A stretch of 64,000 nucleotides of DNA from Dyadobacter crusticola DSM 16708. Lineage in GTDB: Bacteria > Bacteroidota > Bacteroidia > Cytophagales > Spirosomataceae. The stretch is taken from assembly GCF_000701505.1 (NCBI RefSeq), contig NZ_JNJB01000001.1, positions 728,902 to 792,901 of the forward strand. Direction: 5' to 3'. Below the pieces are notes generated by a model. The model was not told the DNA's origin, made no database searches, and was given only the letters and a program-made list of their open reading frames with translations. Both the position numbers and the translations under genes were made by a program. Position 1 is the first letter of the stretch. Each line of letters begins with the position of its first letter. Shown here piece after piece: positions 27,484 to 36,174 of this stretch.

Positions 27484-27496
27484 CAACAATGTAACA
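27454..27496. promoter_or_regulatory. Two Fur/Zur-like operators in the TonB receptor promoter
   Basis: Site 1 is a perfect 6-3-6 palindrome, TGCAAC-AAA-GTTGCA, at 27454-27468. Site 2, TGCAAC-AAT-GTAACA at 27482-27496, matches four of six bases in its right half. The same pair occurs in front of the MerC-like gene. The Fur/Zur-type protein at 30488-30898 is the likely binder. Confidence 0.65.
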
Positions 27497-27518
27497 GAAA
27501 GCTTTCGCTTTTAGTCAA

Positions 27519-29849
27519 ATGCTCAACAAGTTTTCATCGACTCTTCTCGCAATCCTGATATGCTTCTCGGTATCTGCTTACGGCCAAAATTCGGGTTGTG
27601 CCTGCTTTGTGAAAGGAGTTGTGAAAGACAAGCACACCAACCAGCCAGTGATCGGCGCGACGGTTCTGATAGTGGGACAAAATACCGGCGTGTTCACAGA
27701 TGAGAATGGACGGTATGAACTCCGGAACCTTTGCCCCGGCTCCTACATACTGGAATGCCGCATCGTCGGCTACAATTCATTCCAGCAAAAGCTTGACCTA
27801 ACCGCTGGACACGAAGAAAATTTCAATCTGGAAGAGCAGGAAGTGCATTTACAGGACGTGGAAATTACCGCGCACCGCACAGAAGCACCTTCTTCTCAGC
27901 CCCTTACAACTTTATCCGGCATTGATCTTGAAAAAACCAGGGGCCAGAACCTGGGTGAAAGCCTGAAAGGCATAACAGGCGTAACTACACTGCAAACCGG
28001 TTCTTCCATCGCCAAACCTGTGATCCACGGATTGCACAGCAACCGCATTCTGATCATGAACAATGGCGTGCGCCAGGAAGGACAACAATGGGGCTCTGAA
28101 CACGCACCTGAGATCGATCCTTTTATCGCGACGCGGCTGTCTGTTGTGAAAGGCGCGGCAGGGGTACGGTATGGTTCCGATGCGATCGGCGGGGTGATCC
28201 TCGTTGAGCCGGAAGAGCTTCCATTTGATAAAATGCTGAGTGGTGAATTCAATGCAGTTGGTTTTTCAAACGGGAGACAGGGTGTTGTCTCGGGTACGTT
28301 GCAGGGTGGGATTAAAAATTTCAAAGGCTTTGCATGGCGCGCACAAGGCACTTTCAAGCGCGGGGGAAATATCCGCACACCCCATTATTTTCTTGACAAT
28401 ACAGGAATCAGCGAGAAGAACTTCTCGCTTGCAGCAGGATATCGTCACAAAGGATTTGGTATTGATGTGTTTTACAGCAGGTTCGCTACCCAAATCGGTA
28501 TATTCTCAGGTTCTCACATCGGAAGCGTCACCGACTTGCTGAATGTGATTCAAAACGGGGAGCCTTTTGTGAAGTCTGGTTTTAGCTATGCGATCAGCAG
28601 ACCGAACCAAAACGTAGCCCACGAACTGATCAAAGCTGAAACCCATTATCATTTTCAAAATGGAAACCGGCTGCAATGGACATTTGCCCGCCAGCTGAAT
28701 GATAGAAATGAATACGATTTGCACCGTCCGAGAAACGATTCGATAGCTGCGCTCAATCACCCTGAGCTTACATTCAAATTATCTACATTAACCAACGACC
28801 TGGTGTGGGATCATAAACCGATTGCCGGGAAAGTGGCTGGTCAGGTCGGGGTAAGTACGTTGTACCAATACAACTTAATGGACGGAAGACCCCTGATCCC
28901 CAACTTCAATCAGTTCAATGTAGGTCTGTTTTGGATAGAGCGATATGTGACGAAACAATGGGAATTTGAAGCGGGAATACGGTATGACTACCGGACAATG
29001 AGAACATACCGGATCGTAAACCGTGAAAAGATCGCAGATGATTTTCAGTTTGCCAACTTTTCCGGCACACTGGGCGCGACCCGCAACTTCTCTGAGAGAT
29101 TTTCAGCGCGACTGAATCTGGGTTCCGCCTGGCGCGCACCGAATGTGAGCGAGCTGTTTAGCGACGGCGTACACCACGGCGCAGCCGCATTCGAAAGGGG
29201 CGACGCAACTTTGCAGGCAGAAAAGGCTTTTAACACAATCGCGAGCCTCAAATATGTGGATACAAAGTGGTCAGCGGAAATAGGCGGATACTTCAATTAC
29301 ATTGCCGACTTCATCTATCTAAAACCGCAGGCAGAGCCGATTTTGACAGTACGCGGCGCATTTCCTTATTTCAAATACACGCAAACAGATGCTACTTTCA
29401 AAGGAATTGACGTTTCGGCAAGCTGGGAATTTGTAAAAAATACAACGATGGCCAGCAAGCTCAGCTACCTGCGCGTTTATGACCAGCGAAACGACAGCTA
29501 CCTGGTGATGATTCCCCCTAATCGCCTGGATAACCAGCTTAAATACGAATTGCCGGACAAAGGCAACTTGCATGGGACATTCGTTTCAGTGGGCAACCTG
29601 CTGGTAGCCAGACAAAAACGCGCACCTGCAAACAGCGACTTTTTACCACCTCCAAAAGCTTACAGCCTCTGGAACTTACAGGCAGGTACCTCAGTGCGTG
29701 TTTCCGGAAAGCAGGAGCTCGAAGTCGGGATCAGCATTCAGAACCTTTTCAATACCGTTTACCGCGATTACCTTAACCGGTTCCGCTACTATGCAGACGA
29801 AATGGGCCGCAATGCTTCACTGCGGCTTAAATGGAAATTTGGAGCTTAA
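27519..29849 (+). CDS. TonB-dependent outer-membrane receptor, probable metal uptake
   Basis: A 776-residue receptor with a signal peptide ending near AYGQN, a carboxypeptidase-regulatory-like beta-sandwich domain (about 28-110, VVKDKHTNQPVIGATV), a plug domain (about 130-225, with ESLKGITGV and VVKGAAGVRYGSDAIGG) and a 22-strand-type barrel to the C-terminus. Energy from TonB drives import across the outer membrane. The cargo is probably a metal such as zinc, because the gene shares operators with a MerC-like gene and sits beside a Fur/Zur-type repressor; this is inference. The lipoprotein gene follows after 29 bases, so they form an operon. Confidence 0.88.
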   Translation: MLNKFSSTLLAILICFSVSAYGQNSGCACFVKGVVKDKHTNQPVIGATVLIVGQNTGVFTDENGRYELRNLCPGSYILECRIVGYNSFQQKLDLTAGHEENFNLEEQEVHLQDVEITAHRTEAPSSQPLTTLSGIDLEKTRGQNLGESLKGITGVTTLQTGSSIAKPVIHGLHSNRILIMNNGVRQEGQQWGSEHAPEIDPFIATRLSVVKGAAGVRYGSDAIGGVILVEPEELPFDKMLSGEFNAVGFSNGRQGVVSGTLQGGIKNFKGFAWRAQGTFKRGGNIRTPHYFLDNTGISEKNFSLAAGYRHKGFGIDVFYSRFATQIGIFSGSHIGSVTDLLNVIQNGEPFVKSGFSYAISRPNQNVAHELIKAETHYHFQNGNRLQWTFARQLNDRNEYDLHRPRNDSIAALNHPELTFKLSTLTNDLVWDHKPIAGKVAGQVGVSTLYQYNLMDGRPLIPNFNQFNVGLFWIERYVTKQWEFEAGIRYDYRTMRTYRIVNREKIADDFQFANFSGTLGATRNFSERFSARLNLGSAWRAPNVSELFSDGVHHGAAAFERGDATLQAEKAFNTIASLKYVDTKWSAEIGGYFNYIADFIYLKPQAEPILTVRGAFPYFKYTQTDATFKGIDVSASWEFVKNTTMASKLSYLRVYDQRNDSYLVMIPPNRLDNQLKYELPDKGNLHGTFVSVGNLLVARQKRAPANSDFLPPPKAYSLWNLQAGTSVRVSGKQELEVGISIQNLFNTVYRDYLNRFRYYADEMGRNASLRLKWKFGA

Positions 29850-29878
29850 AATGTGTTTTATCAATAAATCAAATACCT

Positions 29879-30433
29879 ATGAAAATGTACCGCAAGCTAT
29901 CGTCCGTTTTGTTTCTTGGACTGGCGATGTCCTTCATGCAATGCAAAGATTCAGGCGATGATCTTCAACCTGACGATGAGAATGAGCTGATCACCTCAGT
30001 GACATTGAGTTTCAAGGAAGATGCAACCGGAACTGTTACTTCATTCAGCTATAAGGATGCAGACGGAGAAGGCGGGAATCCACCGACAAAATTCGACACT
30101 GTTGCATTAAAGGCTAATACCAAGTATACAATGACGGTCGAGTTTTTGGATGAAAGCAAAACGCCTGCTGATAATATCACGGAGGAGATCGAGGAAGAAT
30201 CCGACAAGCATTTACTCGTTTATACGCCTACTCCGGCCAGTTTACTAACTTATACTTACGGAGATAAAGACGCAAACAACTTCAATGTCGGGTTGACCGG
30301 AACAGTGCAGACCGGCGCTGCGGGTGCTGGCAAATTGAAAGTGCAGCTACGTCACCAGCCAGAAGGAAAAAATGGCTCGCCCACTATCGGAAGCGACGAC
30401 GTGAACCTTGACTTTGAGCTGAAAGTACAATAA
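29879..30433 (+). CDS. Small periplasmic-facing lipoprotein
   Basis: A 184-residue protein with a lipoprotein-type signal ending at C22 (GLAMSFMQC; the lipobox is loose), followed by an Asp-rich linker (DSGDDLQPDDENE). The rest looks beta-rich (ITSVTLSFKEDATGTV, LKVQLRHQPEG). It is likely anchored in the outer membrane and may assist the TonB receptor encoded 29 bases upstream. I recognise the arrangement from Bacteroidota metal loci, but have no motif that gives a function. Start ATG 29879 is chosen since it opens the signal peptide. Confidence 0.7.
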   Translation: MKMYRKLSSVLFLGLAMSFMQCKDSGDDLQPDDENELITSVTLSFKEDATGTVTSFSYKDADGEGGNPPTKFDTVALKANTKYTMTVEFLDESKTPADNITEEIEEESDKHLLVYTPTPASLLTYTYGDKDANNFNVGLTGTVQTGAAGAGKLKVQLRHQPEGKNGSPTIGSDDVNLDFELKVQ

Positions 30434-30449
30434 GAAAGATTTCACTTTT

Positions 30450-30489
30450 GAGGTATTCAATGCATCATTTACGGTGCATTGAATACCTC
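30450..30489. terminator. 15-bp perfect inverted repeat between convergent genes
   Basis: GAGGTATTCAATGCA (30450-30464) pairs perfectly with TGCATTGAATACCTC (30475-30489) around a 10-base loop. It follows the lipoprotein gene and overlaps the stop codon of the convergent repressor gene. T-runs are weak on both sides, so termination is likely but not sure. Confidence 0.65.
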
Positions 30490-30898
30490 AATTGCATTTT
30501 GGACAGGTTCCCTGAATCAGGAGATTGAAGTTTTCGGAATGGTAACCTGCGGGAAGCTGTACAGCAGGAATGTGCAGGTTTTCAAGACAGTTTGTCTCCC
30601 CGCATTCAACGCACTTGAAATGGATGTGATCGTGGTGATGCTGTTCTTCGGAGCAGCTGTGTGAGCACAACGCGTATCTCGGCCCTTCGTCGTCGAGTAC
30701 TTTATGGATAATCCCCTTTTCGAGAAAAGTTTTCAACGTTCGGTAAATAGTAACCCGGTCATAGTTCTCTCCCAGCGCACCTTCCAGGTCACCATGAGAA
30801 AGTGCATTCTTTTTATTTATAAATGTCGACAGCACATCTTCCCGGCATGTAGTTGTACGCAGGTGATGTACTTTCAGCGTTTCTCTCAACTGGTCCAT
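30488..30898 (-). CDS. Fur/Zur-family transcriptional repressor
   Basis: A 136-residue Fur-superfamily protein: winged helix (TTTCREDVLSTFINKKNALSHGDLEGAL, YDRVTIYRTLKTFLEKGII) and a metal domain with EEQHHHDHIHFKCVECG and a C-terminal CPKC, forming the two CxxC structural zinc pairs. The run HHHDHIH fits a regulatory metal site. Its location between a TonB receptor operon and a MerC-like gene, both with the TGCAAC-3-GTTGCA palindrome, makes it the likely repressor of both; zinc as signal is inferred. ATG 30898 is chosen; GTG 30907 in frame is an alternative. Confidence 0.85.
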   Translation of the reverse strand: MDQLRETLKVHHLRTTTCREDVLSTFINKKNALSHGDLEGALGENYDRVTIYRTLKTFLEKGIIHKVLDDEGPRYALCSHSCSEEQHHHDHIHFKCVECGETNCLENLHIPAVQLPAGYHSENFNLLIQGTCPKCN

Positions 30899-31022
30899 CG
30901 TTTCCACAGTTATCTTCTAAAATCTTTGTACTGGTAAAACCTTTCGCTTCAAAGTTAAGTTCTATCACTTACAATTTCCACAACAACGCGGTGGAACAGA
31001 ATTTATGATTGTTAAAATATTC

Positions 31023-31076
31023 TGCAACTCCGTTGCAAGTTGATTTTAATGGTCTTATTTTTGCAACATCATTGTA
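31023..31076. promoter_or_regulatory. Promoter and two Fur/Zur-like operators before the MerC-like gene
   Basis: A perfect palindrome TGCAAC-TCC-GTTGCA lies at 31023-31037 and a half-decayed one, TGCAAC-ATC-ATTGTA, at 31062-31076. The promoter TTG (31033-31035), 20 bases, TATTTTTG (31056-31063) is interleaved with them exactly as in the TonB receptor promoter. Confidence 0.65.
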
Positions 31077-31083
31077 TTTAGAA

Positions 31084-31476
31084 ATGAAGTCAGTACACTC
31101 ACATAACAAAGCCGATTACATAGGAATTCTGGGTTCTGCACTTTGCATTGTCCATTGTTTGCTTGTACCTGCCCTGGCGTTTGGCTCTACCGTGGCCACG
31201 CACCACGAGCATGCCGGTCTGTGGTCGCTTGACTTTCTTTTTATAATTATCAATGGTGTCGCTGTTTATTACGCAACGCGGAACCACAAATCTCTTCCTC
31301 TGAAAATCTTCCTTTGGGCCGCTCTGGCACTTTTTTCCTTTTCGCTGCTATTTGAAGGAAAGCACATTGTTTTTTCCTGGCTAGGTTACGCAGGTTCGGC
31401 TCTTCTGATTATCGGGCATTTGATTAACCTTTACATTTGCCAGATTGGGCCTCGGTTTAAGATGCGTATCTCCTGA
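31084..31476 (+). CDS. MerC-like integral membrane protein
   Basis: A 130-residue protein with about four hydrophobic segments. The first carries the MerC-type metal motif ALC21IVHC25. MerC proteins move mercuric ions, but in Bacteroidota relatives sit in iron or zinc loci. Here the promoter carries the same operators as the TonB receptor, pointing to transport of the metal sensed by the Fur/Zur-type repressor. I start at ATG 31084, only about 14 bases after the presumed transcription start; the frame extends upstream to 31009 but that would run through the promoter. It ends one base before the convergent beta-lactamase-like gene. Confidence 0.78.
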   Translation: MKSVHSHNKADYIGILGSALCIVHCLLVPALAFGSTVATHHEHAGLWSLDFLFIIINGVAVYYATRNHKSLPLKIFLWAALALFSFSLLFEGKHIVFSWLGYAGSALLIIGHLINLYICQIGPRFKMRIS

Positions 31477-31477
31477 T

Positions 31478-32728
31478 CTATTTGTCGTATTGCACTTCAA
31501 AACGGTCCAGCTCCGGCCTTACTGCACGTTTTCTTCCAAGTTCATATTCAAAAATCGTTTTCCCCAGGTTCGCCATAAAGGGTAAACCGACAGTTTCGTA
31601 TTCATATTTATCGTCATTGAAGATCCCGTCTTCATTGCAGTAGATCACGGCTGTCAGCATAAACTCAATCCCTTTCTCAAAGTCTGCGATGTATGCATTG
31701 TCAAGCAAAAACCCGTACGCGTCCCCGCATTTGTTAAACAACCTGATGTGTCGTGGTAATCGCGTTTTCGTAGCCCCAAACATCAGAAACTTCACATAGC
31801 CATCGTAATAATCATCCGTGTAGCTCGCAGGAAACTCGGTTTCCACCGGGAATTGTGACATATACTGGTACATGAACCTGTAATCGTCTTCCGTGAGGTT
31901 GAAACGCTGACTGGCGGGAGCCTGGGCGGGGAAAAATAGTGTTTTCAGGAGCTTATGCTGTTCTTCCAGCGGGAAAGCATTCTTGTAGGTAAAATCAAAA
32001 GGCTCGTTTACCAACTCCCCATTCTTCAAATAACCTTTTCCTTTCAGAATCTGGGCAGGCGATTTCAGCTCTTTACCTGCATACTTACCGGGTTGTTCAT
32101 AAATGATTTTTCCGTCCTTCTCGAAGCGAATTGGATTGGTATACCTGTTTTCCTCCGCATTCATCTGCGATTCGAGCCGATGCACAATGCGCGTGTTGGG
32201 ATAACCTTTTCGGTGCAGGCTGTCATTGAACTCCTCTTGTCCAATAAATTCATACAGCCGGTTAAATGCGTCATTATCACTGGCAAGCAGGATCTTCTTC
32301 GCATAATGCGCTACTGACGGAAGCCCGTTTTCCGCACTTGTGTCGGTTAATGCCTGGATCTGCCCTGCCCTGTCGGCTCCGGTCAGCATCGGCGTATATT
32401 TGTCGATACCGAGTTTATTCAGCTTTTCCAGCGCCAATGCAACGGCAGGCAACTTTACAGTGCTGGCGGGGTAAAAATATTCGTTTCGATTGACGCGGTA
32501 ACCGTGCGTGGTGAAATGCGGCTCATTCTTCTTGTTCCTGTCAATGCGGGTATAGAGAATTTGTACCTGGTACTTATCGGGATTTTTAAGTATTTCCGAG
32601 AACCGTTCAGGATGCTTTTTCAGAAGTTTTTCAATGAAACCATCCGCCTGAAATTGGGCGAGTACGGGAGAAGCAAATAGCGTTAAAAGCAAGAACAGCA
32701 ACAATTTATATCTCTCTCCGAAAATCAT
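31478..32728 (-). CDS. Secreted class A beta-lactamase-like serine hydrolase
   Basis: A 416-residue protein with a signal peptide (LLLFLLLTLFASPVLA). It has the penicillin-binding fold motifs S89-TVK92 (SxxK) and SDN (ILLASDNDAFN), while the third motif appears as KCG (NKCGDAYGF) in place of KTG. It resembles the beta-lactamase2 group rather than true resistance enzymes and is longer than they are (about 290 residues). The function may be in cell-wall peptide turnover; resistance is not supported. It is convergent with the MerC-like gene and divergent from the IlvD-type gene. Confidence 0.72.
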   Translation of the reverse strand: MIFGERYKLLLFLLLTLFASPVLAQFQADGFIEKLLKKHPERFSEILKNPDKYQVQILYTRIDRNKKNEPHFTTHGYRVNRNEYFYPASTVKLPAVALALEKLNKLGIDKYTPMLTGADRAGQIQALTDTSAENGLPSVAHYAKKILLASDNDAFNRLYEFIGQEEFNDSLHRKGYPNTRIVHRLESQMNAEENRYTNPIRFEKDGKIIYEQPGKYAGKELKSPAQILKGKGYLKNGELVNEPFDFTYKNAFPLEEQHKLLKTLFFPAQAPASQRFNLTEDDYRFMYQYMSQFPVETEFPASYTDDYYDGYVKFLMFGATKTRLPRHIRLFNKCGDAYGFLLDNAYIADFEKGIEFMLTAVIYCNEDGIFNDDKYEYETVGLPFMANLGKTIFEYELGRKRAVRPELDRFEVQYDK

Positions 32729-32841
32729 TGGTAAGCCTGGAACACGTATGAACGAATATACACTTTTTATTTAAAAGGGCCGGTAGAATTATATTTTACT
32801 GAAAACAGGCTTTATCTGTTATCTGTAAACTATGGCGATCA

Positions 32842-34560
32842 ATGGAAGAAAATAAGCTACGCAGCCGCGGCTGGTTTGGAAAATCTGGAAAGGATGGATT
32901 TATATACCGCGCCTGGATGAAAAACCAGGGGTACCCCGCCGACGAATTCGAAGGAAGACCTGTAATTGGCATTTGCAATACATTTTCGGAGCTTACTCCC
33001 TGTAATGGACACTTCCGCGAATTGGCGGAATCGGTAAAGCGGGGCGTTTGGGAGGCAGGCGGATTCCCGCTCGAATTCCCTGTTATGTCGCTTGGCGAGA
33101 CCCTGATGAAACCCACAGCAATGCTATATCGCAACCTGGCCAGCATGGATGTGGAAGAATCTATCCGTGCTAATCCCATTGATGGTGTGGTACTGCTTTG
33201 CGGCTGTGACAAAACGACGCCATCGCTCGTGATGGGCGCTGCGAGTGTGGATATTCCTACGATCGTCGTTTCAGGCGGACCAATGCTCACCGGCCGATAC
33301 CGCGGCAAAACGGTAGGTACCAGCGACGTTTGGCGATTCAGCGAACTTTACCGGAAAGGTGAGATGTCGCAGGAAGAATTCACAACTTCCGAAGCCTGCA
33401 TGTGCCGCAGCGCCGGGCATTGCGCCGTGATGGGGACAGCCTCTACAATGGCTTGTATGGTGGAATCGCTCGGATTGACGCTGCCCGAAAACGCAGCTAT
33501 TCCAGCCGCGGACTCCCGCCGGAAAGTATTGGCGCATTTATCGGGAAGAAGGATCGTGCAGATGGTCCATGAAGATTTGAGGCTTTCGCAAATTCTGACC
33601 AAAGAAGCATTTGAGAATGCGATCATGATCAATGCGGCGATCGGAGGCTCTACCAACTTTGTAATTCACCTCCTTGCCATTGCCGGCAGGATCGGCGTGG
33701 ATCTTACATTGGACGATTTCAACGATATCTGCGCGCGTGTTCCGCTCCTGCTTAATCTGCAACCTTCCGGAGGTTATTTCATGGAAGATTTCTACTATGC
33801 AGGCGGCTTGCCGGTGGTGATTAAAGAACTGATCGGCAAATTGCACGGCGGGGTAATTACGGCTAATGGAAAAACAATGGGCGAAAACTGCGCCGACGCA
33901 GAATGCTTTGATCCCGAAGTAATCGGTACGCTGGCAGAACCCATTAAGGATTTGACAGGTCTGGCTGTTTTGCGGGGTAACCTCTGCGAAAATGGCGCCG
34001 TAATCAAACCCTCCGCATCTTTGAACCCTGATCTAATGCAGCACCGGGGAAGAGCAGTTGTTTTTGAAGATATAGACGATTACAAACACCGGCTCGACGA
34101 TCCTGATCTCGATGTGGATGAAAATAGCATCCTGGTACTCAAAAACGTAGGACCAAAAGGCTACCCGGGCATGCCTGAAGTAGGTAATATGTCGCTGCCC
34201 AAAAAGCTGCTCGCAAAAGGGGTAATCGATATGGTCCGTATTTCTGATGGTCGAATGAGCGGTACCGGTTTTGGAACAGTTGTTTTGCACGTTTCTCCCG
34301 AAGCCGCAGTATGCGGTACGCTTGCATTGGTGCGGGACGGGGATTATATCGAACTCGATGTGGCGAATAGACGATTGAATCTGGAAGTTTCGCAAGAAGA
34401 GCTTGAAATCAGACGTCGCGACTGGAAGCCGCTGGATTTGGGTTATAGCCGCGGATATGTAAATCTACATATCAACCACGTATTGCAGGCGCACGAAGGC
34501 GCGGACCTGGACTTTCTGAAAGGTGGTTCAGGAGACAAGGTGACCAGAGATTCGCATTAA
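32842..34560 (+). CDS. IlvD/Edd-family dehydratase, probable sugar-acid dehydratase
   Basis: A 572-residue [Fe-S] dehydratase. The three cluster cysteine regions are visible: ICNTFSELTPCNGH, LLCGCDKTTPS and SEACMCRSAGHCAVMGTAS. Length and the N-terminal SRGWFGKSGKDGFIYRAWMKNQG match the L-arabinonate/pentonate dehydratase branch better than the branched-chain amino acid enzyme. These remove water from aldonic acids to give 2-keto-3-deoxy acids. The SDR gene 29 bases downstream fits a non-phosphorylative sugar acid route, but the other steps are not in the window, so the substrate is open. Confidence 0.85.
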   Translation: MEENKLRSRGWFGKSGKDGFIYRAWMKNQGYPADEFEGRPVIGICNTFSELTPCNGHFRELAESVKRGVWEAGGFPLEFPVMSLGETLMKPTAMLYRNLASMDVEESIRANPIDGVVLLCGCDKTTPSLVMGAASVDIPTIVVSGGPMLTGRYRGKTVGTSDVWRFSELYRKGEMSQEEFTTSEACMCRSAGHCAVMGTASTMACMVESLGLTLPENAAIPAADSRRKVLAHLSGRRIVQMVHEDLRLSQILTKEAFENAIMINAAIGGSTNFVIHLLAIAGRIGVDLTLDDFNDICARVPLLLNLQPSGGYFMEDFYYAGGLPVVIKELIGKLHGGVITANGKTMGENCADAECFDPEVIGTLAEPIKDLTGLAVLRGNLCENGAVIKPSASLNPDLMQHRGRAVVFEDIDDYKHRLDDPDLDVDENSILVLKNVGPKGYPGMPEVGNMSLPKKLLAKGVIDMVRISDGRMSGTGFGTVVLHVSPEAAVCGTLALVRDGDYIELDVANRRLNLEVSQEELEIRRRDWKPLDLGYSRGYVNLHINHVLQAHEGADLDFLKGGSGDKVTRDSH

Positions 34561-34589
34561 GCAGGGTCGTTTTTTTGAATTTAAGTAAA

Positions 34590-35390
34590 ATGAATAATAC
34601 TTCTTTTGAAAATCAAGTAGCGATTGTAACTGGTGCCGGCCAGGGTATAGGCTTTGAAATTGCACGCCAGCTGGCTGTCCAGGGCGCGTGTATAATTTTG
34701 AATGATACCGATAAAGCGCTCGCTTCCGAAGCAGCAAAAAAAATCCGTAACAAAGGCGGCGAATGCGTTGCCTTTGCCGGAGACGCCTCGAATCCCGACA
34801 TTATCGAAGGAATGGTAGAGGAAGCTGTCAAGTGTTTCGGCAAACTCACGATTGCGGTAGCGAATGCAGGTATTACCTTATTTGGTGACTTTTTCGATTA
34901 TCCTGTGAATGATCTGAGAAAAGTTCTGGAGGTGAATTTAATGGGCTCATTCCTGCTTACACAAGCAGCGGCCCGCCAAATGCGCAAGCAGAAATCAGGA
35001 GGTCGCGTTTTGTTGATGTCGTCCGTAGTTGGTCACCAGGCACATCAGTTTTTGGCCGCGTACGCGATGACGAAGGCAGGCCTGGAAATGCTTGCCAAAA
35101 ACCTGGTACTGGAACTCTCTCCGTATGGAATTACGATCAATGCAGTTGCGCCGGGAGCTACCATGACGGAGCGGACAATGGCAGAAGACCCTACCTATCC
35201 GAAAATCTGGTCATCCATCACACCTATGGGCCGGCCTGCCATTTGTGAGGATATCGCGAATGCAGCATTGTTCCTGCTATCACCGCATTCGGGTCACATT
35301 ACGGGACAAAGCATTGTAGTTGACGGCGGCTGGACGTCTGTGAGTCCCTTACCTGATCTCAGCAATTTGGATCCGGTGAAGACCCCCTAG
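34590..35390 (+). CDS. Short-chain dehydrogenase/reductase (SDR), sugar-type
   Basis: A 266-residue classical SDR: TGAGQGIGFE for the nucleotide, NAG (VANAGITLFG), SSVVG and the catalytic YAMTK, and IVVDGGW at the end. It follows the IlvD/Edd dehydratase by 29 bases and is likely cotranscribed; a role as sugar or sugar-acid dehydrogenase is inferred. ATG 34590 is chosen over the upstream TTG 34575. Its TAG stop overlaps that of the next gene on the other strand (CTAG). Confidence 0.88.
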   Translation: MNNTSFENQVAIVTGAGQGIGFEIARQLAVQGACIILNDTDKALASEAAKKIRNKGGECVAFAGDASNPDIIEGMVEEAVKCFGKLTIAVANAGITLFGDFFDYPVNDLRKVLEVNLMGSFLLTQAAARQMRKQKSGGRVLLMSSVVGHQAHQFLAAYAMTKAGLEMLAKNLVLELSPYGITINAVAPGATMTERTMAEDPTYPKIWSSITPMGRPAICEDIANAALFLLSPHSGHITGQSIVVDGGWTSVSPLPDLSNLDPVKTP

Positions 35391-36133
35391 TCCCCCAGAT
35401 TACCCGAGAAAAGCTGCGCTTCCAGATCTTCAATGTTTCCGTCCTTCGAAACAAAAAGCTCTTTCGGCCTTACTGGTGAAGTTGGGTTGGCTGTCATGAA
35501 ATTTCTGTATTGCTCGTCAGAAATAATCTTCAATGCAAGCGCCCGTTTGAGCACCATTGGAAAAGGCACCTTGAAGTACCCCGCGATATCGGAAGCAAGT
35601 GAATCGGGGATCTTATAAATATCGTTTCTGAAAAAGCTTTCCACTTCCTTATAAGGCAGCAGAGCCTCAAAAATCAGCTGCTCAGAGCGTGCCGCCAGCG
35701 ACGTAATGCTGGAATACAAAGTATGAAGGCCCAGCGATACAGTAAGTAAATGAATATGGTAGTTCCGCTCATTGATTTCCGACGCGGCATTTACGAAGAC
35801 CCAGCCTTTCTGTCTGTAAATAGCAGAAAAACCTTTGAATGCAGGATCAACTTTATGCAACTGCGCGATTTTGATACCCTCAGGGTAAGGCAGTTTGTGG
35901 CCGATCTGATGAACGATATCCTGTGCGTAGGAAATATCGGCAGCTTCTCCGGCTGGCTCGATCATCCAGTCACCATTGACCAGTTCATCAAAAAGCCGGG
36001 TACCCAAGCGCTGGCTTTCGACTTGTCCCAAATGCAGGACGATCCGGTTACCACGAACCGAGAAATCTAAAGGAAGCTGATTCTTAGGTTGCCTTTTTGC
36101 CATTTGCTGATCTTGTTGAGGTGAGAACTTCAA
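35387..36133 (-). CDS. Conserved hypothetical protein
   Basis: A 248-residue soluble protein with no signal peptide or membrane segment. The N-terminus is basic and Gln-rich (QQDQQMAKRQPKNQ). The segment FPMVLKRALALKIISDEQY near residue 195 resembles the C-terminal helix of ImmA/IrrE-type metallopeptidases, yet no HExxH is present; the matching region reads HIHLLTVSLGLH. This likeness is weak and I do not assign a function. It lies between an SDR (stops overlapping) and gldD, 41 bases upstream of the gldD stop. Confidence 0.6.
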   Translation of the reverse strand: MKFSPQQDQQMAKRQPKNQLPLDFSVRGNRIVLHLGQVESQRLGTRLFDELVNGDWMIEPAGEAADISYAQDIVHQIGHKLPYPEGIKIAQLHKVDPAFKGFSAIYRQKGWVFVNAASEINERNYHIHLLTVSLGLHTLYSSITSLAARSEQLIFEALLPYKEVESFFRNDIYKIPDSLASDIAGYFKVPFPMVLKRALALKIISDEQYRNFMTANPTSPVRPKELFVSKDGNIEDLEAQLFSGNLGD

Positions 36134-36174
36134 AGATACGTCCTTCCATTTTTCACTGCAATAACTACGGCGAA

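Noticed and set aside
31009..31083. Longer N-terminus for the MerC-like protein
   Set aside because: These codons cover the promoter and operators; ATG 31084 directly precedes the first membrane segment.
31478..32728. Antibiotic-resistance beta-lactamase
   Set aside because: The third motif is KCG and the protein is much longer than class A enzymes; only fold-level likeness is supported.
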